DNA of 64,000 nucleotides from Corynespora cassiicola (GCA_022059125.1 JAEUWY010000006.1:2852001-2916000), one strand, 5' to 3'. Positions 34,272 through 45,608 are shown, numbered from the stretch's first letter. Numbers and translations are program-made. Notes: generated by a model from the sequence alone, not told the origin.

Positions 34272-34335
34272 TGTAGTTGATAGGTGACGCGTCGCGAAAA
34301 GTTGGTGGGGTGCGCCGCTCGCTTATAAACTACGT
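33349..34335 (-). mobile_element. Pogo-type element C, internally deleted and 3'-truncated
   Basis: The right end is a pogo terminus (GCGCCGCTCGCTTATAAACT, then ACGT|TA at 34335-34337). The left side is cut in the transposase C-terminal region at the junction with the orphan promoter copy. About 0.3 kb of the transposase N-terminal/core boundary is deleted near 34000. Confidence 0.75.
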
Positions 34336-34414
34336 TACCTGCGACAATTCTGACAAATGTTCTTCCAGGGTACTTCTCAATTTTAGCCTGGAAAATGAAC
34401 ATCAAACATCTCTA

Positions 34415-36267
34415 ACGTAAAGGATAAGCGAGTGGCCCGGATAAGCGAGTGGCCATACCCCTGACTGCCCCAGCGCGCGCGCAACCACCTACTCAACCAC
34501 TTTAAGAAAATACTGTAATAACTTGATACAAGAAGTAACTACGGTAGTTATACTGTTGTTTTGCACGTACGAGAATTGTGTCCTTGCTCTCTGCATCGCG
34601 TGCAGCGCGCTTTTGACTGCCGGCTGCCACTAAGGCGAGCCACCTCCTCACGCCTCTCCTCGTTCAATTGCTCCTCAACGTCCTTTTGAGCCACAATTTC
34701 AGCCCCCTCAGCCTTTGTTAGGGTCCCTTGCCGTTGAATCCGCTTCCTATTTCGCTGCCTACGCTGCGTGGCGGCCTTATTAGCCTTCTCAAGGTCCTTG
34801 ACTCGGCCCTGGAGCAACGCAGCTGAATGAGCCATTATCTCAGCCCCTTTCTTAAGCTGACCAAGGGCTTCAATAATAGAGGCAGGTGATGAGCTTTTAT
34901 GCCTTCTAATTCTGTCGCGAATCAACGTTGATTGAGCCTCTAGCTCGTACGTGTTGCTTGGTGTTCTGGCCTCCCACTGGGTAGCTTCAGGGAGGGCTGG
35001 TGTAGGCGTGCGTAGCTTCACGTCAAGCTTTGACAGCACTGCCTCTGGGTCGTACGGGACTACTCCTGCCCCTCGGAAGCTTGCGCGTATGTTGCTCTCT
35101 GTAAAAGATCGCTCAAAGGCCTTCTTGAAGGCCGGCAGGAAGGTGATTTTGTCGATATGGTTGATATGATCGCGTGCCAAGCCAGAGATCTCATCACCGT
35201 ACGCCCGCTTCAAGGGCGAGAAGCACCCCACATCAAGGGGCTGGAGGAGGTGTGACGAATGCGGGGGCATGCAGAGAGTAATGATATTGCTCGCCTTGCA
35301 GAGGTCCTGGAAGGCCAGAGAGTTATGGCTTTCATGGCCGTCAATGATAAGCAGTCGGTACGTCCCCACCGTACGGCTCTGCGTATAGGTGTTAAAATGC
35401 TTCAGCCAACATACACCTAGCTCATTTGTCGTCCAGCCTGTCTCGCTGAGCGATATGCACCAGCTAGATGGAATATCGTCGCCCTCGTACCACGGAGAGA
35501 GGTGGTGCTTGCCCGCGAAGATGATAAAGGGAGGGATTGCCCAGCCGCACGCGTTGATCCCCTGAATCACCGTAACCCACTCACGATTGCCCGCCTGAGT
35601 GCCCTTAGGTCGATTCCGTCTCTCTGATGCTGTAACCACTGACTGAGCCGATATCATGCCCATTATAAAGCCCGTTTCGTCGAAGTTGTACGTGTCTTCA
35701 TCAACAATGCCGTACCTCTCCTTTGTACGATACAGCAGCTCGAACCAAGGGCGGATAACCTCAGGATCCTCGCACAGGACGCGCTGGCGATCCTGCTGGC
35801 GGGTCAATCGAACTCGGAGGTCTGGCTGACGCTTAACAAAGTTATTAGGCCACTTAATACCAACGTGGCTCGCCCCTCGCGCAGCAAGCAACTAATTAGC
35901 CATATTACGTATAGCAGTCAGTGTAGGCGCGAATCCTCGTGAATCTAGCTCAAGAATATGAGTAACAATAACCTCCTCTTCAACTTTAGTCAGCTGCTTT
36001 GAGTTAGGCTGGCAATCGCGTCGTGCAGGTCGTCCAGCGCGTCGATAACGGAGTGTTGTACGGGGAACGCTGTATGCCTCTGAAGCGTGTCGCACGCTTT
36101 GAACTAAGTTATTTTTAATAGCTAGAAGGGCAAGAATTACGGATCTCTCATTATTTGATGATTGAGATACATTTAGTGGCGGCATTGTTGGTGTAGGTGA
36201 CACGCGTTGGGACAGTTACAGAGGTGTGGCCACTCGCTTATCCGGGCCACTCGCTTATCCTTTACGT
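34415..36267 (-). mobile_element. Pogo/Fot-type element D, complete, 1853 bp
   Basis: Perfect ~43-bp terminal inverted repeats starting ACGTAAAGGATAAGCGAGTG and containing a second GATAAGCGAGTGGCC unit. The left flank is TA, the right flank GA, so one side of the expected TA duplication is altered. The single transposase frame is broken by only one stop. Confidence 0.9.
34548..36203 (-). pseudogene. Pogo-type DDE_1 transposase (element D), single amber stop
   Basis: Starts MSPTPTMPPLNVSQSSNNER; the HTH region is followed by VEEEVIVTHILELDSRGF and RNMAN, then TAG at 35892-35894. The frame continues without break for 447 residues: RGASHVGIKWPNNFVKRQP, NFDETGFIMGMIS, LLIIDGHESHNSL, HSSHLLQPLDVGCFSPLKRA and the knuckle RCTRCREQGHNSRTC. 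Element A has CAA (Gln) at the stop position. Catalytic residues D/D/D are all present, so this is the least damaged pogo copy: 551 residues apart from one codon. Confidence 0.9.
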
Positions 36268-36520
36268 GATCTCGAGCAGCCAACGTTAACTCATAGCGAA
36301 ACTAAGTAAGTCATCTATAAATATAAGCTTGAATAACCATCGCCCAGCATCGCATAGGCCCGGAAGAGTCCGACTGTAGACTCCATAGTGAACCTTACCC
36401 CAACTTTCCGATGCACGGGCCTAAGCCGCCCGCTCATGCTCGCACACTGAATCTGGCGATATCTTAGGTTTATTTGAAACTCTTCCTTTCTCGCACAAAA
36501 TACCTGCAACACCTCTGGCG

Positions 36521-38639
36521 CAAGGCCTGAGCAAGAAAAGGTCGGCCGCCCTCCCTGTTCGTGCGCCGCCTATTGCTGACTGGCCGCTGACTGGCCGCTG
36601 ACTGTCGTGTACAGGTACCTCGAACGACACAGCCGCTCTTTCTCGCCACCACCACTCGCGAGTTTTGTGTATGTCGCAAAAGTCAACAACAAAGCTCTTC
36701 TTAGTGTCCTTGCTGTTCTATCAGCACTCTGTTCTTGCATTAGTAGAATAATGCATGTGATTGCCCCGGGACCGCTCTTTCCCAGCAAAACATGACGAAG
36801 CACAAGCACTGCACCTTCTTGCCATTCTGTATCAACATATATATCCGCTCGTTTAAGAAGATTCATAGCATAAGCCGATGCAGCCTGATGCAGCCCGATG
36901 CGGCCCTCTTAGATTAACTGCTGCATCAATGGAAATAAACTTCTACTCTGACGTGTCCCCTACTTACTTGCCCGCAGCATTGCCAGAATACCTTCTTTTT
37001 ATCGCGCCATTTAGACAGGATTGCGAGAATAGAATCTGTCAACTAGGCTAATACAACATGCTTCAGCAGCTCCATGCAGTATCGGCTACATCTAGTTCGT
37101 CAAAGTCGCTTAAGGCGTCATCATGCGAGGCACAGCATATCCCACAAAAAGCCTCGTTTCCGCCTCCTATCTGGCCTGCACCAGCGATAGATGCCATCAG
37201 CGATATTGCCGTAGGCCGCGCCTGCGACTGTTCCACTACCATATCCTGAACCCACCCGAGCGCTACATTGTCAGCAGGATTGCCGATTTTCCGAAGCTCC
37301 ACGACGAGAGCACGCGTGCCATCGAGATTTGTACGCACAAAAGACTGCCGTGATCCATGCTCTTTAAGAAAGTCGTAAACATGCCCAGCTGTTCTACCTT
37401 TAAGCACCGCCACCATCTCAAGAAAGACCACTCCTAAGCTCCAGACATCAGACGACGTGTTTCGAGGTTCATGGTTAGCCACCTCAGGCGCACAATACTT
37501 TGGTGTCATGCCATTCACCATGCTCGCCGTAGTGCTTCCCTCCGCATCTGTAAAGTCAAATGCGAGCCCAAAGTCAGTAAACAGGACATTTCCGCCATGC
37601 ACCAAGATGTTGCTGGGCTTGATGTCTTTGTGCCGGATGCTTTGCGCGTGCAGGAACTCAAGCGCCCTAGCTAAACAGCCAAAGTAAGTCCGTAGCTCTC
37701 TATATCTTGTCGTGTCGGCACGCGCAAGGTAGGCGGACAGGTCCATGTCAGCGACAGGAGACATGAGCAAACCCATAAACTTTGCATCGGTGTAGCTTCC
37801 AATAAACTCTACCACATGACGGTGCCTTAGACACTTTAAGATGCCGATCTCAGCGATAAACTGTTTGATGCATGCTTTTTTTCGTTGAACATCCTCAGCC
37901 CGTCCGGCGAATATATGACTACGAGATACTCGCTTGAGTGCATATTCTCGGAAGCTGATTGTGCTGAGAACCCGGTCAACCTGCCCAAACCCTCCAAAGC
38001 CAAGGATCCCCTTCATCTCGAGCGGGAGAATCTCATGTTGCTGGAAGTGACAGTGCCGGCCTTCTTTTCCCTTCTCAAGATCCATCGACTTGGTCATCAC
38101 CAGGTTCTGGGCTGCTATAAACTTTAAACGCTTGCCGGGCCGAAGACATGATGGAAGGCCTTCCTCAGTAAAGGGGAGCCAGTGGTCAGAGCAGCCCAAG
38201 TCGATAAAATTGTCAAGGACATCGAGGCAATCGATTGTTCGAAGAACTATGTATGTTCTCGGGAGCTTACTCCATTGTAGATTGACTTGATCTAGTAGTC
38301 GCGAGATTTGTTGGATCTCCGAGTCGTTGTACACCGTTTGCTTTTGGTCGCCATTGGCAAAGAAATTGCTCAGTCGGCTGGCTGCAGCTTCTATGATGGT
38401 AGTAGCTGGCGCAGACGGTGCCTTTGCGAGGATCACCTCCCGCAAAAGCTCTTTACTCGCAGTCGTGTCTCTATGATCCATGCCAAGTACCTTCTCGCGC
38501 TGCTGGGCCGACTCTCGAAGCAGCGGCTCTGCCTCGCTGTACTTCTGCTGTTTGTTAAGCGCGCGTGCCAGCATGTACTTGCTTTTCAGTGTGTCGACGT
38601 GCTCGGCCCCTAGTACCTTTTCGCGCTGCTGGGCCGACT
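36521..38639 (-). repeat. Arm A of a 2.1-kb inverted duplication
   Basis: The reverse complement of 44032-46150; over the parts compared by eye only one mismatch was noticed (near 38620). It includes most of the TPR-kinase gene and about 540 bp downstream. The arm ends at CAAGGCCTGAGC on the outer side and inside the fifth TPR unit on the inner side. Confidence 0.9.
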
Positions 38640-39246
38640 CTCGAAGCAGCGGCTCTGCCTCGCTGTACTTCTGCTGTTTGTTAAGCGTGCATGCCAGCAT
38701 GTACTTGCTTTTCAGTGTGTCGACGTGCTCGGCCCCTAGTACCTTCTCGCGCTGCTGGGCCGACTCTCGAAGCAGCGGCTCTGGCTCGCTGTACTTCTGC
38801 TGATTGTAAAGCGCGCGTGCCAGCATGTACTTGCTGTACAGTGTGTCGACGTGCTCGGCCCCTAGTACCTTCTCGCGCTGCTGGGCCGACTCTCGAAACA
38901 GCGGCTCTGCCTCGCTGTACTTCTGCTGATTGTAAAGCGCGCGTGCCAGCATGTACTTGCTGTACAGTGTATCGATGTGCTCGGCCCCTAGTACCTTCTC
39001 GCGCTGCTGGGCCGACTCTCGAAGCAGCGGCTCTGCCTCGCTATACTTCTGCTGATTGTAAAGCGTGCATGCCAGCCAATACTTGCTGTACAGTGTGTCG
39101 ACGTGCTCGGCCCCTAGTACCTTCTCGCGCTGCTGGGCCGACTTTCGGAACAGCGGCTCTGCCTCGCTGTACTTCTGCTGCTTATAACGTATATTTCCAT
39201 AATGAAACTCCAAATCATTTCCTCTAGAGAATAGAGATCGCAACAT
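37063..39246 (-). CDS. TPR-protein kinase, 727 aa, single exon
   Basis: Residues ~19-272 are six almost identical 42-residue TPR units of the type QQKYSEAEPLLRESAQQREK-VLGAEHVDTL. A helical linker follows, then a complete protein kinase domain: glycine loop GFGGFGQV (~413-420), ALKRV lysine, catalytic HKDIKPSN (D541), TDFGLAF (D558), CAPEV and SSDVWSLGVVFLEM. The C-terminal tail has a cysteine cluster FCGICC. All catalytic residues are present, so the kinase should be active. Repeats this uniform are typical of fungal recognition proteins whose repeats are homogenised and vary in number. A truncated twin lies at 44032-45608 in opposite orientation. Role as a sensor kinase is inferred. Confidence 0.85.
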   Translation of the reverse strand: MLRSLFSRGNDLEFHYGNIRYKQQKYSEAEPLFRKSAQQREKVLGAEHVDTLYSKYWLACTLYNQQKYSEAEPLLRESAQQREKVLGAEHIDTLYSKYMLARALYNQQKYSEAEPLFRESAQQREKVLGAEHVDTLYSKYMLARALYNQQKYSEPEPLLRESAQQREKVLGAEHVDTLKSKYMLACTLNKQQKYSEAEPLLRESAQQREKVLGAEHVDTLKSKYMLARALNKQQKYSEAEPLLRESAQQREKVLGMDHRDTTASKELLREVILAKAPSAPATTIIEAAASRLSNFFANGDQKQTVYNDSEIQQISRLLDQVNLQWSKLPRTYIVLRTIDCLDVLDNFIDLGCSDHWLPFTEEGLPSCLRPGKRLKFIAAQNLVMTKSMDLEKGKEGRHCHFQQHEILPLEMKGILGFGGFGQVDRVLSTISFREYALKRVSRSHIFAGRAEDVQRKKACIKQFIAEIGILKCLRHRHVVEFIGSYTDAKFMGLLMSPVADMDLSAYLARADTTRYRELRTYFGCLARALEFLHAQSIRHKDIKPSNILVHGGNVLFTDFGLAFDFTDAEGSTTASMVNGMTPKYCAPEVANHEPRNTSSDVWSLGVVFLEMVAVLKGRTAGHVYDFLKEHGSRQSFVRTNLDGTRALVVELRKIGNPADNVALGWVQDMVVEQSQARPTAISLMASIAGAGQIGGGNEAFCGICCASHDDALSDFDELDVADTAWSC
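38434..39189 (-). repeat. Six 126-bp tandem TPR-coding units
   Basis: Near-identical 126-bp units, each including CTCGGCCCCTAGTACCTT and CGCTGCTGGGCCGACTCTCG on the plus strand. Differences are confined to a few positions such as TLYSKY/TLKSKY and ARAL/ACTL. Confidence 0.9.
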
Positions 39247-39365
39247 TTTCAGTCTCGGTCGTGGGAAGATGTCGGATAATCGTAAATGGGTTTAGGAAAC
39301 TTCGTTTGACACAGGTGGCGGTGACGGTCACAGGACGAAGCGAATTCCGACAGCAAAGACAAATG

Positions 39366-39520
39366 TCGCACACGAGGATGGACTGCATTACTCAGCTTGC
39401 CGTGCGGTTTCTGTTAACGTATTTCGCAAGCGAGCTGATAATACAAGCGAGCTGATAGCCTCATGCCGCACGCCAGGATGGACTGCATTACTAAGCTTGC
39501 CGTGCAGCTCCTGTTAGATA
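39366..39520 (+). repeat. Direct repeat around a pogo terminus
   Basis: Two ~50-bp copies containing GGATGGACTGCATTACT and AGCTTGCCGTGC, one on each side of the pogo terminus at 39417. A third related stretch lies inverted near 41400-41435. Confidence 0.55.
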
Positions 39521-41450
39521 GCCAGGCTAGGGTGCAACTAGAACAATACACCAACTTTTCACAATATGAGACCACCCACCCAGGCACTCAAAAGTGCGAC
39601 ACCTCACCATATCTGGCGCAGTAAATCTGCTCTGTCAAACCACAACTTACAAAACAGATAGAAGGTACATATTTATACGGTTCTTCGGCGCCTCGGACAT
39701 GTACGAGCATTATGTTCAAGCGATTCACACATACTGCACTTGCGTGGAGCGCGCATTTGAGTCCTCGCAGGTATCGCCCGAACTTGGGCTAAATGCGCCT
39801 CATTCTGGATCTGCGCGTACAATTCGCCCTCACGTATCTTATCCTGACCATCCTGGATAGTGAAGATACTGCCCTCTGCGATGGTCTTGCGACGCTGCGC
39901 TAGCTTCCGTTTCTGTCGCGCATTTTTCACCCGAAGTGCGTCCACTTCAACCTGAAGAATTGCCTTCTCATGCACAACCTTCTCATAGTCCTTTAAGAGC
40001 TGCCGAAAGGCGCCATCTGTCAGCGAACGAGAGGCGTTGGTCCGAAGCCTTCGTTGGTCCTGAATGTGCTTCGCTTGACGCTTAACTTCGGCAAGATTTT
40101 GCGGTGTTTTTGACTGCCATTCTGACCCATCTGTGCAAGCTGGACTAGGAGTCTGTACACCAGGATTCAGCAGCGAAAGAACCTGTTCTGGGTCGCACGG
40201 AGCCAGTTCCGTTGCTCTAAACCCACTCTGGATGTTCTTTTCGGTGATTGTAGCTATATGTGCGCGGTAATAGATAGGAAGAAACTCTTCCTTCGTCATA
40301 CGGTTCACGCCAAGCCTCATCTGCCCTTCTACTTCTTTCCCACACAACGCCTTGAGTGGGCCAAAGCAGCCTAAATCAAGCGGCTGAAGTAGATGAGACG
40401 TATGCGGGGGCATACAAAGCGTGATGATTGAGTTCTACCTGCAGTACTCAGAGAATCGACCCGTATGGTGGCTGCCGTAGCCGTCAAGGACAAGAACACG
40501 GTATCAGCCCTTTGCGCGAGGCGATGTATATTTATTAAAGTGTTGGATCCATTCAAATCCAACCTGATCGTCTTTCCATCCATTCTAACTCATGGCGATC
40601 GCCCAGTCGCGCGGTAGGCCGCTCTCTGTATACCAGACTCCTTGGTGGAGCCTTCCTGCGAGGATGATGAGAGGCGGGATGGCCCACCCCTGAGCATTAA
40701 TGCCATGCACGACACTCACCCACTCTCGATTGCCCGGCTGTATGGACTTTGGACGGCCCCTCCGGTCTGCTCTTGTGACCACTTTTGAAGTTGTGATGAC
40801 ACCCATCTGGGAGCCAGTCTCGTCGAAGTTATAAATGTCCTCGTTCAGGATCCCGTACTTTGCTATTGTGTTGCGTACAAGCTCGAACCAGCCTTGTATG
40901 ATGACAGGGTCTCCGCATTGCGCTCTATGGTAATTTTATTTGCGGTTGTACTTTGTCTGAAGTATCTCGTAGCGACTGATGAAGTTCCGTACCCAGTTCT
41001 GGCCGACGGTTTGGGGTGGAGTTTCGCCGCGAGTTGCAAGGATAATATTTGCAATCTCTCGTACGACAGAAATGCGCGGAGAAAACCATCTTGCATCAAG
41101 GTTGAGGATGCGTTCCAGAAGCAGTTTCTGTTCAGTAGAGGTCATCTTATGTGTGGCTGGCCGAGATTCGCGTCTCGAGAGTGTGCCATGGTAGCGTGTG
41201 CAGAGGGTTGAGTGCGGGACGTCGTACGTGCGGGCAGCGGCGCGGAGGCTCCTAATTTCCTGTGACTTGTACGCATGAGGTAGCGAGATGACGGAACAAA
41301 CCAGGTGTCGCACTTGTGTGCTTGGGTGAGTGATCTCATGTTATGGAGAGTTGGTGTATTCTTCTTCATTGCAGCCTAACCTGGCTATTTAAGCACAACA
41401 AGCTTAGAAATACAAATCATCCTGGCGTGCGACATCTCGCTTTGACAGCA
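39417..41450 (-). mobile_element. Pogo/Fot-type element E, right boundary unclear
   Basis: The left terminus is TA|ACGTATTTCGCAAGCGAGCT with a second ACAAGCGAGCTGATAG. On the right only an inner part of the inverted repeat is visible (CATCCTGGCGTGCGACAT near 41430). It encodes a transposase of the same subfamily as element B. It separates the TPR-kinase gene from the HeLo gene. Confidence 0.75.
39673..41313 (-). pseudogene. Pogo-type transposase (element E), several stops
   Basis: N-terminal HTH region (SLRAAARTYDVPHSTLC, VREIANIILATRGETPPQTV) to a stop near 40936. Then NFDETGSQMGVITTSKVVTR, PGNREWVSVVHGINAQGWAI and AMS followed by TAG (family: Glu). LVLDGYGSHHTGRF has Gly-Tyr where relatives have Gly-His. 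From 40413 the frame is open to the end: HTSHLLQPLDLGCFGPLKAL, a coiled-coil and the knuckle KCSMCESLEHNARTC. Inactive. Confidence 0.82.
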
Positions 41451-41646
41451 GCGTCAAACATACATGTGCTGACCATTTCAACTCACCGTCCGCGTGCCAG
41501 GTGAACTAGGATAACTGAGAACGTTTTTCTGCGAGTAGCCATCATTACACAATCCTCGAACAACATGGTCGATGGTAGGTTTTGTTGGTTGCAAGAAATG
41601 TCATTGAAGATGTCGTGCTAGTGCTTCTAAGTTTTTCTCGCAGTGC

Positions 41647-43604
41647 TCAAACTGCTTTCGCAATATGCTCCAATTTCTTTACGAGGTCCAATACTGTAAC
41701 ACTGTTGGGCCCTAAATCAGGACTTGAACATTCAGGCTTGGATTCGATATCCATTGTAAGGCAGCGTTCGACGACATCGCGTAACGTGTCGCCGCATGCA
41801 GAAGCAACATGTCGCAAACAAGACTCTTCACTCTTTGCGTTTACTGTTGATGGTTGCTTTAGTAGCTGTGATCGTATATCTCGCAGCGTGAGCGGTTTAA
41901 CCTTCGACAGATTTTCCAGTCCTAGGACGTCCTCAATGCGCTTCCAGAGCGCGATTTCAGTCAACACAATGCCAAGACTGTAGATGTCGTATGATTTACG
42001 ATAGGTACCGTCAGATTGACTGGATTGTGCGTTCGGATGGCGGTACATGTCTTTAGCCGGCTCGAACCCAGGTTTTTCGGACCACTGATCCATGTTGCTG
42101 GGACGAGAAAGCTCAAATCCAGACACAAAGGGTGTGTCAAGGTTTGGCGATCCACTTGAGGAAAAGAAGACAATGTTATCCGCTCGCAAGGCCTTGTGTA
42201 GCCAGTTGACTGCATGAAGGCTGTGAATACAGCGCGCTAGTGTTGCACACAATGCCATACGTTCGCTCAAGGAAGGCTTTGGGGTATTTCCAAGCAGCTC
42301 TCGGAGAGTCTTCATCGTCGACCATGTAGTTAATGGTCCTTCAAATACGAGGCCAAAGTGAGTTGCGTCATATATGTCTGCAATCTTGATATACCCAAGA
42401 CAAGGGGCTGCCCTGAAGCCATCTGGCTTGACCGAACGTAATAGATCCGTCAAAAGACCGATGCGCCGCTGGATCTGCACATCATTGGGACAGATGGTAC
42501 CGCCAGCTGAAATGCATTTCCACTCTATCCAAACGCTTCTACCACGATAGGTGGCCCATGTCCGTATATCCTTGGGTTTTGGTGTACCCTCTTCAACCTG
42601 AAAGTCGGCCAGTGGCAGTTGTGTGTTGGCAGAGTCGCTGAGATCTGAAGTAGCTTCATTTTCGTCCAGTTCATCAGTTTCAGTAAGCTGTATCTTGACC
42701 TGAGCCAGGTGTCTCAAGTAGCTTTTTTTCTTCTCTTGTGTCGCCTGCTCCCCCAAAGCTGCTTGAGACAATCCACTGTCCGCTGAATCAAGCCGTAGAG
42801 GAAGTTTTCGCTGACTCCTGATTGCCGGAGAAAGGCCTTCAACGAGAATTTTAAGGTTGACAACATCATTGCGGAGCTGTAATATCTCTAGATAAGTGGT
42901 GGTCATTGAATCCTGCAACCTCCGGACCTGTGAGCTATCCAGTAGCGCAATAAGGAACGAATTTAGATCCTCGACTTTTGAAATCAAGTTTTCAAAGGAT
43001 TCCCTGCCCACAGCTGCCCAAACTAACCGTTTGGGCTCAACGACAATGGTCCTCAAGTTCTTTGCTGTTTGTGTGATGCCTGTCCTTAGTCCGCGGAGAT
43101 GATCTAAAGCTTCGCCCCTCTTACTTGTAGACTTTGGCATTTTTTGCTGTGTATCGTCGTCTTCCGTTATACAGAGAAGGCTCATCAGATCATTGGCTGG
43201 CTCCGAATGGTCGTCCCAGTCGATATGTCTCCTCTTTGCAACCTTTTCATATCTACCGTTGGCGGCTGCAAAGCTCTCAAATAAAGACTTGATTTCGGCA
43301 AGAATACCCAGTAGCAAGGAGCGGTTGATCTGAAGAGTAGTACATATGACTCCGTCTGCGTGTAAAACACCTGCTTCCATGGCGAAATGAAGGAAACGCT
43401 GTTGCTCGATGTGGAGGCGGACAAGAAGATAACGATGTGTCTGTGGTAGATTCGATGCTTCATTGTAAAGCTTATAGCCTGCAACAGATCAGCCTAGATC
43501 TAATACGGTCGAAGATCAAGACCTTTGACACATTCGTCTGTAAGCTGGATGATCAGAGACGTTACACCAACGGCAGCGCCAAGAACGGAAAGTGGATCTC
43601 CCAT
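41647..43604 (-). CDS. HeLo domain-pseudokinase protein, 637 aa, two exons
   Basis: Exon 1 (43604-43523) encodes MGDPLSVLGAAVGVTSLIIQ, the characteristic start of HET-S-type HeLo (prion-inhibition) domains. A 44-bp intron (43522-43479, GTCTTG...TGCAG) leads to exon 2 (43478-41647) with GYKLYNEASNLPQTHRYLLV and RLHIEQQRFLHFAMEAGVL, again HeLo-like. The middle is a helical/linker region. The C-terminal ~300 residues fold as a kinase by pattern (GLVFEGPLTTWSTMKTLREL, SYDIYSLGIVLTEIALWKRI). The catalytic loop is HKALRADNIVFF (Asp lost, 455-462) and the DFG motif is replaced by VSGFEL (479-484), so it is a pseudokinase. HeLo domains form membrane-damaging helices in fungal cell death. No stop or frameshift. 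Adjacent to TPR-kinase genes. Confidence 0.8.
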
Positions 43605-44031
43605 CACACGAAATTCGATTCGGCAACCGGGAATGTGTATCCTTCGAGCTGTGAAGAGTCGGTTGATGCAATGATAGGTGAAGGTGTTGTTGAAGCGACA
43701 GCGTCGAGGGCACACTGTGCCAAGAGACTCTATTGCCCCGCACGCAGCCCCACAGCTGAGGCTAATGCTTACATCCGCACCACATGCCCTGCCGACACCA
43801 CGGATGTCAACACACTCACCGAATTGGTATAGGAAAGGCGCTTGAGGCATCTTTCCTATGGTCACTACTGTCGTTCATGTCAGAGGTAGACACCTGAACC
43901 CTGTCATGACCATCCGTTGGCCTTGGAACTAACGCTTTTGGATTCGGCAAGGAGCGCAGAGGAACAGCGTGAGATATGACCAGATTACGACAAGCGTATA
44001 AAGTATGCAAAAATAGAGGAGCTGCTGCCCC

Positions 44032-45608
44032 AGTCGGCCCAGCAGCGCGAGAAGGTACTAGGGGCCGAGCACGTCGACACACTGAAAAGCAAGTACATGC
44101 TGGCACGCGCGCTTAACAAACAGCAGAAGTACAGCGAGGCAGAGCCGCTGCTTCGAGAGTCGGCCCAGCAGCGCGAGAAGGTACTTGGCATGGATCATAG
44201 AGACACGACTGCGAGTAAAGAGCTTTTGCGGGAGGTGATCCTCGCAAAGGCACCGTCTGCGCCAGCTACTACCATCATAGAAGCTGCAGCCAGCCGACTG
44301 AGCAATTTCTTTGCCAATGGCGACCAAAAGCAAACGGTGTACAACGACTCGGAGATCCAACAAATCTCGCGACTACTAGATCAAGTCAATCTACAATGGA
44401 GTAAGCTCCCGAGAACATACATAGTTCTTCGAACAATCGATTGCCTCGATGTCCTTGACAATTTTATCGACTTGGGCTGCTCTGACCACTGGCTCCCCTT
44501 TACTGAGGAAGGCCTTCCATCATGTCTTCGGCCCGGCAAGCGTTTAAAGTTTATAGCAGCCCAGAACCTGGTGATGACCAAGTCGATGGATCTTGAGAAG
44601 GGAAAAGAAGGCCGGCACTGTCACTTCCAGCAACATGAGATTCTCCCGCTCGAGATGAAGGGGATCCTTGGCTTTGGAGGGTTTGGGCAGGTTGACCGGG
44701 TTCTCAGCACAATCAGCTTCCGAGAATATGCACTCAAGCGAGTATCTCGTAGTCATATATTCGCCGGACGGGCTGAGGATGTTCAACGAAAAAAAGCATG
44801 CATCAAACAGTTTATCGCTGAGATCGGCATCTTAAAGTGTCTAAGGCACCGTCATGTGGTAGAGTTTATTGGAAGCTACACCGATGCAAAGTTTATGGGT
44901 TTGCTCATGTCTCCTGTCGCTGACATGGACCTGTCCGCCTACCTTGCGCGTGCCGACACGACAAGATATAGAGAGCTACGGACTTACTTTGGCTGTTTAG
45001 CTAGGGCGCTTGAGTTCCTGCACGCGCAAAGCATCCGGCACAAAGACATCAAGCCCAGCAACATCTTGGTGCATGGCGGAAATGTCCTGTTTACTGACTT
45101 TGGGCTCGCATTTGACTTTACAGATGCGGAGGGAAGCACTACGGCGAGCATGGTGAATGGCATGACACCAAAGTATTGTGCGCCTGAGGTGGCTAACCAT
45201 GAACCTCGAAACACGTCGTCTGATGTCTGGAGCTTAGGAGTGGTCTTTCTTGAGATGGTGGCGGTGCTTAAAGGTAGAACAGCTGGGCATGTTTACGACT
45301 TTCTTAAAGAGCATGGATCACGGCAGTCTTTTGTGCGTACAAATCTCGATGGCACGCGTGCTCTCGTCGTGGAGCTTCGGAAAATCGGCAATCCTGCTGA
45401 CAATGTAGCGCTCGGGTGGGTTCAGGATATGGTAGTGGAACAGTCGCAGGCGCGGCCTACGGCAATATCGCTGATGGCATCTATCGCTGGTGCAGGCCAG
45501 ATAGGAGGCGGAAACGAGGCTTTTTGTGGGATATGCTGTGCCTCGCATGATGACGCCTTAAGCGACTTTGACGAACTAGATGTAGCCGATACTGCATGGA
45601 GCTGCTGA
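44032..45608 (+). pseudogene. TPR-protein kinase, 5'-truncated twin
   Basis: Carries only the last one and a half to two TPR units followed by the linker and the whole kinase domain, identical in protein sequence to the copy at 37063. Upstream of the duplication breakpoint the frame runs into TGA (about 43970) without a start codon; the first ATG is internal to a TPR unit (44097). It could make a TPR-poor kinase of 503 aa if a promoter lies in the 43605-44031 head-to-head region shared with the HeLo gene, but it is more likely a recent truncated duplicate. Confidence 0.8.

Noticed and set aside
36570..36866. 98-codon frame downstream of the TPR-kinase gene, duplicated at 45805-46101
   Set aside because: It is present twice only because the whole flank is duplicated; no motif or conservation beyond that, likely 3' noncoding.
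38480..39227. Plus-strand Cys-rich repetitive frames opposite the TPR repeats
   Set aside because: Antisense shadow of the tandem TPR units.
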